From Bullera alba (lineage: Eukaryota > Basidiomycota > Tremellomycetes > Tremellales > Bulleraceae): DNA of 64,000 nucleotides. The notes under the pieces were generated by a model. That model searched no databases. It worked only from the letters and a program-made list of their open reading frames with translations, and was not told the origin of the DNA. How positions within the stretch are numbered: position 1 is the stretch's first letter; each line of letters begins with the position of its first letter. The translations under genes and the position numbers were made by a program. The stretch is from assembly GCA_001600095.1 (NCBI GenBank), contig BCIX01000003.1:2220512-2284511 (forward strand), read 5' to 3'. Shown piece by piece: positions 42,886 through 53,373 of this stretch.

Positions 42886-45170
42886 CTCACTCATTATATC
42901 GCGCCTGTACTCCATCACATCCTGTCCTCATAGCTCTATGCCTTTGCTTCTAGTCCTTTCCCCGATACATCACGGTCTCCAGTCTGTCTGTCCCTCTTGC
43001 AGCCCCGCAATGCGTGTCGATTCCGCCCTGACAGGCCGAAGAGTTGAGCTTGGAGTGGATGTTGTCGCAATATCGATATCCGCGGCGAATGGGTGAGATT
43101 TCCCAACGATAGTAAGGCGAAGCAGATCGAAGGGATCGAGGAGGTAATCCGAAGAATTGTTGAACCTGGAGGGGGTGTGGGGAGTGGTGTGCATCGTGAT
43201 TGCGCAAAATGAGAGTTGGCGATGAGGCGGACTATACTGTCCTCATCGGTACGAGGTGATGATCATGTGAACCCCTATACTCATGTGTCAAAGGTTGCTC
43301 TGTCAGACGGCGTGATGTAGGGAAGTATCGGGATTCTTCCCAATCGCTCGTGCTGGGCACGTCGTTGACCCGTACGATCTGAGTCCCACTCACTCTCAGA
43401 AAGGTGTGACCATATCCTCCGCATCCAGCTCCTCAGCTCTGCGGCTGTGTCCGACTCCTCGATACGACATAGCCCACCGGTTCTCTCTTCTAGTCGATGT
43501 TCGCGATGGTTGTCGACTCAGCCATGACAAGCCGGGAAGTCGAGCTTGGTGGGTGTGGTTCTTGTCGTATCGCAAGAGCGACAGCCGCGGTGTATGTTGA
43601 GACTTCTCAAAGCTAGTAAGGCGAAAGCTGATCGAGGGGGTCGAGGTGATCTGAAGAATTGTTGAATCTGCAGGGGATGTAAGGAATGATGTGCATGGTA
43701 ATGGCGAAGGGCTGAAAGTTGATGATGAGGCGGAGTATACTGCCCCCATCGGTGCGAGATGACCGCCAGTCTATCCCTATAACCATGCGTCAATGGTCGC
43801 TCTGTCAATCAGCGTGATGTAGGGATATTGGCATTCGTCACGCACTCTTGTGGTGTGTGTCGCGTTATTGGGCGGTAAGGTTTGAGTCCTACTCACTCTC
43901 AGAAAGGTGTAACTAGATCCTCTAAATCCGGCTCCCCAGCACTACGGCTTTGACCTAATCCCTCGATGCACCACAGCCCTCAGATCATTCCATCCAACCG
44001 GTGCTCGCGATTGATGTCGACTCCGCCGTGACACGCCGAAGAGTCGAGCTCGGTGAAGATGTCGTCGTATCGCGATATCGATAGCCGGTGTATGCTGAGA
44101 TGTCAGCAGGCTACTAAGCCGAAGCTTGTTGAAGGGACCGAGGGATCGGAATGGTGGTCGAACTTGGCAAGGCTGCATGGAATGAAGTGGGTTGCGTTGC
44201 CGCAGGATTGGGCGTTGGCGATGAGGCAGGATATACGTTCACCAGGGATGCGAAGTAATGACCATATTGTGCCCTATACCCATGTGTCAAAGATCACTCT
44301 GTCGACCAGCGTGACAAAAGGAAGTAAGTGAATCCATCACAAAGTCTCGTGGAGGGTTTCGCGTTCTTGGCCGTTATGAATTGAAGATGATCACTCACAG
44401 AAAGTGATTACTTGATTCACTGACATCCAGCTCCTTCGCTCTACGGCCTTCACCCAGTCTTGACCTTGCTACTTGTACGACATAGCCGTTTCCCGCCCTT
44501 GTTGTCGCAACTCGCCGCGAGACCGTGAAGACTCGAGCTTGAAAGAGATGTCGCGTTGGAAGATCGATAGCCACGGCGTATTGGTATAGGTTTGTGATCC
44601 GACCACGCCGCATGAGGTGAGCGTTATGCTGAAAATCATCTTGATTGTGGCTCCATTTGATGTTCGAGGCGAGGAATCGAAGGGAGACGAACCGGTGTTG
44701 GATATGGTAAGGATGTGGAGAGCATTATACTGCCAGTCGGGGCTAGAAGGGTGTAGAGTGTTTTTTGAGCCGGTAATTGGGCCCGTGAACATGATTCGAG
44801 TGTCGCTCTGGCAGTCAGTGCAGTACGAGGCCATCTCACTCTCGCAAGCTGACTCTCAGCTTCCTTCATCTAGCTCCTTTAGTCACACTCCAGCTTCTGA
44901 GCCTTGCCCCGTTGCATCAGTCTCCAAGCCGCCTGATCTGGCTCCAGCTTTCTCGTTCCAGTCGACTCGGCCATCAGCAATGGAACTAGGTGTGAATCTA
45001 TCCGTGTCTCAAGATGGCAGTCAGGGCGATTCATCGAGATGGTTGATTGCGCTAGGTGTCCTCCTGGTTGACCTTCCTGCGAGAGCAGATCTGCTTCGGC
45101 TGATCGATCCTCCGTCGAAGACCAAGATTCGGTGACGAGCCTCGAGCTGAGCGAGAGTGATGCCATTGCA
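42886..45170 (-). repeat. Degenerate tandem array of about five 445-505-bp modules, exon-intron-like on the minus strand
   Basis: Boundaries marked by CTCACT-type boxes fall at 42886, 43389, 43892, about 44392 and 44835. A second landmark (TCAAAGGTTGCTCTGTCAG and variants) recurs near 43289, 43790, 44288 and 44800. On the minus strand each module looks like an exon of about 390 nt ending at a GTGAG donor, then an intron of about 100 nt ending in a CTGAC/CTGAT branch site and a CAG acceptor. Translations of modules 1-4 share scattered similarity (for example KLNSSACQGG, KLDFPACHG, ELDSSACHGG, KLESSRSRG), but frames are broken by stops and small indels. This suggests a tandemly duplicated exon or small gene that has decayed. 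I do not recognise the protein. Confidence 0.65.
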
Positions 45171-45968
45171 GAGAACCTGCGGGAAGTAGAACAGGTTGAG
45201 AACAGGGAGAGCTAGCTGGCACAGACCACAGCGCAGCAACGACACCAATCGCGCGGGATCAAAATATCACACGCGATTGATAGCGGCTAGCCGGCGCGGC
45301 TGGCGCGTGTATCACCCCTCGTGGCAGACAACCGCGCATCAGCAAACCTGACCACCAACTGCCTGGCTGGCTAGCACCTCCTCTTCTCGACTCTCTAGTC
45401 TCTACGCCCATATTGCTCTTGCTAACTCAGTCACCGGGCTTCGACTCTGAATGCAGCTGTCATCACAGTCTCACGACGCTGGATCCACTCGGACCATCGA
45501 TAAGATCAAGACCCATCCACCTCCCAGCCGGCCTCCACAATCGACAGAGCCGGTCCGCAACATCCGTCCTCTCGATCTTGTGATCTTCTCCTCAATGCAG
45601 CAGGCATGCTCTCCGATAGATCAAGGTGGATACCCTGGACCAACCTGGCCGTTGATGCGGCACTGGATACGAGCGGAGGTGGACTCTGCTCGGTGGATGC
45701 GGCGCCAAGTCTTCACTCGAAGATTAAGCCCCGCATTACGGCTTTGTCTTGGCGAACCGGATACAACGATGCAAGACCACTTTGACCAGCTTCGACTCAG
45801 CTTATACCACCCAAACCACTCTCAATAGCCAGTCCTATCTCGGATGGATATGGTGGATCTCATTCTTCACCCCGCGACGGTTTCGTGGAGGTCGAGATGT
45901 AGATATAAGGGACCCCATGGAGAACCATACTGCCTCCTCACTACACTCGACCTGCAACGATCGACACG
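45171..45968. other. Upstream region of the first ACS transporter
   Basis: No convincing gene. An open frame at 45451-45828 has no recognisable motif. A GC-rich patch near 45280-45310 and a TATAAG element at 45904 are the visible features. Confidence 0.45.
45904..45909 (+). promoter_or_regulatory. TATA-like element of ACS transporter 1
   Basis: TATAAG 65 bp before the ATG at 45969. Confidence 0.55.
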
Positions 45969-48322
45969 ATGGCGCCGACCAAAGCAAACGAGATCCAACT
46001 GGCAGAAGACCCAGCGCGAGTCGCCCGCGGTATCGAAGAGAAGGAAAACGTCCATCATCTCGAAGTCGCCGAAGATGATATCGGTCTCAAGCACGAGCGG
46101 GACATCCAATACGATGCTCAGGAGAATGAGGGACCACGAACTGGAGTCAGGAGGCTGCTCACGAGGAATCCCTCGTACGAGTTCATCCGCGAGGTCGCGG
46201 TAATGGACGAAGAGCCGCTCGACCCGCCGACCGTGAAAAGGGTGAGTCAAAATTCGGGGTAATTGTCGCTGACGTCTAGCTTGAACGAAAGTTGTTCTGG
46301 CTCATCGTGCCCGCTCTGTGCATCGACTACATCTTCTACTACATCGACAAGACGTGAGTGACATGCATAGACTGGGCTGACCGGTAGAACTCTATCTTAT
46401 GCGGCGCTGTTCGGTATTCGAGAGGACCTCAACCTCAAAGGCACCAACTACTCGACTCTTTCGTCCATCTTCTACATAGGTTGGCTCATCTGGGCCATAC
46501 CAGGTGAGCTTCTAGCGGTTCTGGAAAGGGTATACGCTGACGCCCCGGCTCTAGGTAACCTTATGATGCCCAAATTCCCGCTAGCAAAGTACCTCGGCGC
46601 CAATGTGAGTTTTCGACTCAGATGATGGTAATCTTTGCTGACCTTGGCCTAGATCTTCCTCTGGGGCGCCTTCCTCATGGCTCAGGGAGGCGCGAAGAAC
46701 TTCACCGACATGGTCGCGCTCAGATTCGTGTCGGGAATGTTCGAGGCGGTCGCTAAACCGGGTTTCAGTGAGTTCAACTTTTTTTGACATCCGCTGACGG
46801 TCAGTGGCCATCACTGCGATGTGGTTCACGCGCATCCAGCAACCTGTAGTAATGGGTTTGTGGTATGCATCGCAAGGAATTGGCATAGGACTTGGTGGTT
46901 TGATCGGCTATGGCATCGGACAAATCGAGGGATCGATCGCTGCGTGGAGATTTGAGTTTATAATCATTGGGTGAGTCGCAAAATCGTTCTCCTTGCTCCA
47001 TCCTTATCTCCTACTCCCACTCCGCTCTCTCCAACCTCCGAGTGACCCGCTGACACCGCTCAGTGCCGCCTGCTCGCTCTGGGGCATCGCCATGGCTCTC
47101 ATTATCCCCGACAGCCCTTACACCAGCAAATCCTTCACCCGAGAGGAAAAAGTCATCATCATGAGCCGCAAACGGGACGACTACCACGCTGTGGAGAAGC
47201 GTCAGCTCAAGTGGGACCAGGTCAGTCATCTCAGTACCCCAGATATCGCCCTCAAATACTTACCCAAACCCCTAGGTCAAAGAATCCGCCCTAGACATCA
47301 AGACTTGGCTCTTCTTCCTTCTTGGACTCACCGCCAACATCCCGAACGGTGGTACCAGCAACTTCGGGTGAGTACCGCAGCTACCCCTCTCGATGCGTTG
47401 CTGACCCCATGCAGAACTCTCATGACCAAGGGCTTCGGTGTGTGACGGAATCAAATTTCCCAATTCGATACTGACCGCTTCCAGGCTTCGACACTCTGCA
47501 AACGACTTTGCTACAGATCCCATACGGTCTATCGCAGACGGTCATCATGTAGGTCTCCCTACTTGCCATGTCGTGAGCTGTGCTGACCATACGGTCGCTC
47601 AGTGCCATCTCGATTTGGGTCAACTACAAGACGCATCACCTCAACATCAGGACCTACCTCATGGCCGGCGTTCTGACGTTGACAGTCGCGGGTTTCGCGA
47701 TGATGGCTTATGGGGGAACATCACAAGCTACTAAGTTGATTGGGTACTGTGAGTAGGCTGCTCAGACCTCCCAGAATGGCGAGATGTATGACTGACTCGT
47801 TTCCGCAGATCTTACCGGAGCTTCCAACGCCGTCTTCAGTTTGGCACTATCTTTGGTCACTGGAAACGTCGGAGGCAACACCAAGAAGATGCTCGCCTCT
47901 GCTTCCATCTTCATCGGAGTGGGATTGGGCAACATCATCGGTCCATACGCTTTCCTCGCATCCGGTAGGTTCCCCTGTTTCACTATCCCGGCATATGACT
48001 GACTCTTTTTCAGAGGCACCTATCTACAAGACTGGTATCATCGTCTGCATGGTCTCCCGATGTGCTGAGGTGAGTTCTATCTCTGCTCGATGTGGTCCCT
48101 CTGCTGATCGGCATAGATCGTCATTATCTTGCTACTCCGAATGGCGTTCGTCATCCCCAACAGAAACCGAGACAAGAAGTTTGCCGAGGGCGACGAGCGA
48201 TACAACCCCAACGTCATCACCTATGAGGATATCACGGACAAGCAGAACCTCCACTTCAGGTATAACAGTGAGTCTGCCATCAGCTCGTGGCTTGAGTCAT
48301 CACTGACCGGTCGGCAGTGTAA
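45969..48322 (+). CDS. MFS anion:cation symporter, Dal5/allantoate-permease-like (copy 1)
   Basis: The protein begins MAPTKANEIQLAEDPARVAR, with a long hydrophilic N-terminus. Helix 1 (LERKLFWLIVPALCIDYIFY then YIDKT) follows an intron, then TLSYAALFGIREDLNLKG and SSIFYIGWLIWAIPGNLMMP, which are hallmarks of the ACS family. Later segments are ALRFVSGMFEAVAKPGF, the central-loop IPDSPYTSKSFTREEKVIIM, LFFLLGLTANIPNGGTSNF and LVTGNVGGNTKKMLASASIF. The end is DKQNLHFRYN, with the last codon and stop after an intron at about 48270-48317. More than ten introns occur. Relatives carry allantoate, nicotinate, pantothenate or other organic anions. Substrate unknown; the cluster context makes uronic or aldonic acids an untested possibility. 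Confidence 0.87.
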
Positions 48323-51087
48323 AGCAAATGATAAGAAGGGTTCTTTCGGGAGTTGGGTGCGTGTACAGTACGACTATGTAACGGTGCGAAGTAAAGAGAG
48401 AAGTAAGAAGGAATGAAGAAGCCACGATCCCATACGGTATGCAGTAGCATAGTTGTCATATGCAGTCCACATTGATTCGAGTATGCCGACCACTTGCGAC
48501 TCAGCGGTCTTGGATGTTGGAAGGAGAGAGCAGGTTGTGGGACCGGGGGCAGGTGGAGGCAAGTGGGGGAAGGTGGGGGACTGGCGCACTGACGCTGCGA
48601 CGCATGATCGGCGTTTCAGATCCGCTCCCTGACTCTCCCTGACCGCATTGACCGCCCTAGCCACCTGCCGCTTTCCGCGGCTCTCTCGCCTGGACAGGCC
48701 TGGGCCCTCCTCCTCCCTGACTTCCCTGCCCCTCCCTGCCCCCCGTGTCAGGAACAGTCACCGAACTTGAAACGAGTCGAGAAGAGTCGAGACCGGGCCT
48801 CGCGCCACTCGAGAGTCGAGGCCGAGTTGACCACGAGGCAACCACGCGATGGGGGTGACAGGACGTGACTCCTCTCCTCTGCTCGATGTTGAAGGTGGCG
48901 ATGATGTCTACTCATCATTCATCCTGCCTCCTACTTTCCCAGCAGCCTCTCACCTTCATCGGATCCGCTAACTCTTCGCTTCTCAGTCATTCCTCACAAC
49001 CTAAGGCGACTCGGAAGTCCAAAGGGACTGAGGAAGAAAGGTGTCCGTACTCGTAGATCTCCTTGAGAAGGAAGGATATTGTGAGCTTGCGTGCTGCTCG
49101 ACTAGATCATCGCGATGGATCACTCGATACTGACTACAGTATACTGTAGCATCAGGCCATGATGAATAGACCAGCCATGGGCCCATGTCAGACACTAGGG
49201 AAGAGCCATCATCAAGGGAGGATAATGAGCATACGGAGAGCAGGGTTGAGGATTAGGATGGCAATGGCAGTAGTGAGGCGAAGTTGATGATGGCGTCAAA
49301 CAAAGAACATGGAATGAAAGACGACCTCCGACGCTACGTTCATCAGCCATTCGCTGTGAAACTCAGGACATTCGCTCACTCAACCATAACGGCAGAGGGA
49401 AAAGAGTGGGTATCGAAGAGGAGGAAACAGGGGAGCTGCTAGCTCACGCACACCATCCAGTGAAGGTGAGTACTCGACAGTCTTTACTAGCAATTCCCGC
49501 TTGCATCTCGTCAAGGTGTCGTGGCTGACTCACGTACAGCGAAGCGATCCCTGTCACCTTGACACCGATGCCAAGCCTCGAAAACGTTGACCATTGCTTG
49601 TGAGTCGACCGTCCGCATTTGGCCTAGACTGCCTTACTGAAGAGTGATGGTCGTATTAGAGTTCTCGCAGGGCAAGTGGTAATCACAAGGACTCCCGTAA
49701 AGGGGAAACACCTACAACCACCACCACCAATCGGAAAGGCCAGAAGAGACCAGACGACCTCGGGCAACGACGTCCTCATCCCACTGGCTATCTTCAAATC
49801 GACAAATGCAGACCCCGTCGGCACATCTCCCACCCGTCACTCGCGAATCGACCCAGCAGGTAGCTCCTCTCCACATATTACCGAAGACCAACCTCTCACA
49901 ACTCACAAGACATGTCGATCGACCTAGCGGTCCGCCCCTCTGAGTCACTGACTCACTACGGCCAGGCTGTGTGGGACGGAGCTACTGCTTTCCTGTCTAC
50001 GGAGGAGGATCCGATGGATGACAACGAAGCGAGGAGGAAGATGCTGAGACACTGAGAAGGATTGAGCAGAAGATACTTTGGAGGACTCCTCAGCTTAATG
50101 GCAGGAGACAGATGCTTAGAGTGCGATTGAAGATGGCTCATAAGTCAACAAGAATCGATCAAGTGAGTAAGTCCCTACGGCAATTCTATTCATCACTAAT
50201 ACAGCTGACATGGCGTAGTCGTACATGGTACGTTCTAGTCACCAGTCACAGCAGTCACATCCCGTAGTCCAGTACATATGATGCAGTTAGACGGGTTCCG
50301 TACGAGGGAGGTGATGCTCGTGACGTTGTCTACCACTCTTCTATCTATCTGACGGGTTCTGACCTCGACGCAGCTGATAGCTGACTCTAGCTGGATACAT
50401 CAGTACGGTGTTCACATTCAAAGCACAAGACTCAACGTTGCAGTCTTCGCTCGTCATCTGCGGTGAGTCTAGGCTTCTGGCCTCTAGCTCCGTAGTCCGT
50501 ACTGACCCTCCAGAGTGCCAGCTCTGTCGCTGCGATCACCAATTGGCATAGCGCTTCTTGATAGCTTTTGGGGGCATCATCAGCGAATAATACGACGTCT
50601 GCCGTCCTCTTTGCTCGGACTGATCACTCGACTCACGCTCTCCAGCTCTCACGAATCGCCAAGCTCTCACCCGACAGACGACCTCCACTTCTGCTCGACT
50701 TGGTCTTTCGGGCGAGAGCGACAGCCGGATGGTCGGTCTCGGAGTGGTCTCGGGCGGGCCGGGGAAGACGCTAAGCGGGCCGTGCGGGGTCCGCTAAATT
50801 TAGCGGACTTTTGCTTGGAGCCTCCTTCCTCCTCCTTCGATCCCGCTCGGCCGCTCCTGACCGGTCCTTGCAGCTCTCCTTGCTTCCTCATCGTGATTTC
50901 TGCTAATTCCGATCAACAGCAAATGAAGACTCACTATCGTTCCGGGGGGTCCCAATGGACCCCTTCAGGCCGATGCAGAATGGCAATATGACCGATGGGG
51001 TCCAGCTTGGTATAAGAAGAAGAAAGATGAGCCCTCTTCCTCCGAGACTGACAAAGCAGACGTCAAGTTTACTCTCAACTTATTACC
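48323..51087. other. Long intergenic region between ACS transporters 1 and 2
   Basis: About 2.8 kb. It holds a G-rich tract near 48540-48590 with G-quadruplex potential, a perfect 16-bp palindrome (CTACAGTATACTGTAG) at 49134-49149, and a stretch at 49912-50162 that reads like protein in two frames. The open frame at 50515-50991 lacks motifs. The ACS2 TATA element is at 51011. Confidence 0.45.
51011..51016 (+). promoter_or_regulatory. TATA-like element of ACS transporter 2
   Basis: TATAAG 77 bp before the ATG at 51088. Confidence 0.55.
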
Positions 51088-53023
51088 ATGTCGCAAGTAG
51101 ACCAAAAGCAGCACGTCGATCATGAAGAGATCTCCGACATCAAGGGCGAGAACCATGGGTCCAGCGCTCCAGTCGGCAAGCATATGGAGCTTTACATCGA
51201 GGCTCTCGACAAATACGGACAGGACGGCTCGCTGGATCCTGCTACCGAAAAGCGACTGAAGCGAAAGTTGGATCGCCGAATCCTGCCACTACTCGGTATC
51301 TGCTACTGCTTCTACTATATCGACAAGACGTGAGTCCCTCGAGCGAAGCTTCCGCTGACAGCAGTACCCTCTCCTATGCCGCCATCTTCGGTATCAGAGA
51401 CGATCTCAACCTGAGCGGACAAGAGTACTCCTGGCTGTCAAGGTGAGTACAGGAAGGTGGAACGGAACTAACATTGTAGTATCTTCTACTTCGGATGGCT
51501 TGCTTGGGCAATACCCTCCAACTTGATCATGCAGCGGAGCCCACCAGCTTATTACTTGGCCGGGAATATCTTCATGTGGGGCGCCCTGCTCATGGCTCAA
51601 GCTGCTTCCAACAACTTTGCCGCTCTCGCAGCCTTGCGAACCCTCAGTGGAGCGGCTGAAGCCATTGCGGATCCAGCGTGAGTGATAGCCCTCACGACTG
51701 CTGCTGATACTTAGATTCATGTTGATCACCTCGATGTACTACACTCGAGCCGAGCAGCCAAGCAGGATCAGCGCATGGTACGCTTTCAACGGGATCGGTG
51801 TGGCCGTCGGAGGCCTCGTTGGTGAGTCATATGACTACCCTTTGAGACGCAATACTGACTCGATTAGGCTACGGTATTGGTCAGATCAAGGGAGCTCTCA
51901 GCTCATGGCGATACGAATTCCTCATCGTCGGCGCTGTTTGTGCCGCTTGGGGAATAGTCCTAGCAATGCTTCTGCCCAACTCGCCAGCGACCTTCCGAGG
52001 CTTCTCCCACGACGAGAGACTTATGATGATTGCGAGGTTGCGACGAAACCAAACGGGTATCGAACACCGACAAATCAAGTGGTCACAGGTCATCGAGACG
52101 GCAAAGGATTACAAGACCTACATGTTCTTCTTCCTTGGCTTTGTCGGCAACATTCCCAACGGCGGAATCTCAAACGTGAGCACATCTCGTCGACTCCGCT
52201 AATGTCAGTTCTCCACCCTCGTCATCAGAGGCCTAGGCTTCGACACGCTCAAGACTACACTTCTCGGTATTCCTCAAGGCGCTTTCGTCGTTCTTTGGAT
52301 CGGTATGGGTGCCTTGCTCAACGAGAGGCTGCCAAAGAACAGCAGAACGCTCGTCTGTGCTCTTTTCATGCTGCCAACGATTGCCGGAGCCCTTGGATTT
52401 CTACTCGCCCCAACCGATGCTTATGTTGGGCGATTGATCTGCTTGTGAGTGACTCTCGCCGCCAATGATGTACAGAAATTGACAATGCGTATAGCTACTT
52501 GACGGGATCCTATCAATCTTCCTTCGTCCTGTCGCTCTCTCTCATCACGTCGAACACTGGAGGTCAGACCAAGAAGATGCTCGTCTCTGGTATCATCTGG
52601 CTCGGAGCGTGTGTGGGAAAGTGAGTTATGATCCGCTCCTATACAGACATGAGCTGACCCGTTCTGCAGTATCGCTGGGGTGAGATTGCTTCGACGCCAC
52701 AACGGCGAGTAGATTCAATGCTAACTACATCCACAGCCATTCTTCTATAAAGCCGAACAGGCGCCAAAGTACGGTCTTGGCATAGGATCAATCCTCGTCT
52801 GCAACTGTATCGAGCTCGCGTTGTTCGTCGCATTCCGCTACGCCTTCATTTGGGAGAACAAGAAGAAGGCCAAGGCGAGGGAAGGTCGGGACGTTTCAGA
52901 GACCGAGTTGAATTCCACCGCATTCTCGGACCTCACAGACAAGGAGAACATAAAGTGAGTCATCTAGTGTGTCTTGGCAGTGAGGGTCGCTGATGTCTGG
53001 GCAGCTTCGAGTACGTATATTAG
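51088..53023 (+). CDS. MFS anion:cation symporter, Dal5/allantoate-permease-like (copy 2)
   Basis: The start is MSQVDQKQHVDHEEISDIKG. KRKLDRRILPLLGICYCFYY then IDKT begins the membrane domain, followed by TLSYAAIFGIRDDLNLSGQE and SIFYFGWLAWAIPSNLIMQR. Then come ALRTLSGAAEAIADPAFMLI, LPNSPATFRGFSHDERLMMI, FFFLGFVGNIPNGGISN and ITSNTGGQTKKMLVSGIIWL. The last exon completes DKENINFEYVY, the usual C-terminal signature of this family. It is a clear paralogue of the gene at 45969, with matching helix 1-2 and C-terminal motifs and the same strand, probably from tandem duplication. At least seven introns. The substrate is unknown. Confidence 0.9.
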
Positions 53024-53228
53024 ATCGGTCGTTTATGCATTTCACACCGCCGGATAGATATGCATCGGATTCCGGGGCGGAGAGAGAGCGGGGTAGCAGC
53101 GGTCCCTGACGGTAGATTGCGGTTAGATGTGGAGTTCGGTATATTTCGGTGGGGTGTCATTCCAGTCTAACTGGATGTGGTGGTTGGTGAGTAATCATAG
53201 CTTCGGCCCCGGGATAGAGCCCTACCGA

Positions 53229-53248
53229 CTCCACATCATGATGTGGAG
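53229..53248. promoter_or_regulatory. Perfect 20-bp palindrome with paired GTGGAG half-sites
   Basis: CTCCACATCATGATGTGGAG is fully self-complementary. Each arm carries GTGGAG, which fits the CreA/Mig1-type SYGGRG consensus. It sits about 55 bp upstream of the TATA-like element and 126 bp before the ATG at 53374, a plausible operator position. Confidence 0.6.
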
Positions 53249-53302
53249 GGATGAGGGGCCGTGACGGAAGCCTTGTCCCTTCTGAGCATTCGCATTGAGC
53301 CT

Positions 53303-53308
53303 TATAAG
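53303..53308 (+). promoter_or_regulatory. TATA-like element of ACS transporter 3
   Basis: TATAAG 71 bp before the ATG at 53374. Confidence 0.55.
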
Positions 53309-53373
53309 CGACAGACAAGCAAGATGATCTCCTTCCCGGCACATTCGAGTACGATCGACTACTTGTATCGACA

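Larger units (their letters stand above)
53024..53373. promoter_or_regulatory. Intergenic promoter of ACS transporter 3
   Basis: About 350 bp between same-strand transporters. It contains a perfect 20-bp palindrome at 53229-53248 and a TATAAG element at 53303-53308. Confidence 0.6.

Noticed and set aside
42950..44834. Several 60-120-codon minus-strand frames that could be small secreted proteins
   Set aside because: They coincide with the tandem modules, lack signal peptides and break at different places in each module, so they are treated as decayed repeats.
45451..45828. Open frame of 125 codons upstream of ACS transporter 1
   Set aside because: Its translation has no family features and it lies in the promoter interval.
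48540..48595. G-rich tract as a functional G-quadruplex
   Set aside because: Spacing is compatible, but it lies in an unassigned intergenic region with no gene nearby to regulate; too weak to call.
50515..50991. Open frame of 158 codons before ACS transporter 2
   Set aside because: No recognisable motif, and it ends just before the ACS2 TATA region; probably promoter sequence.
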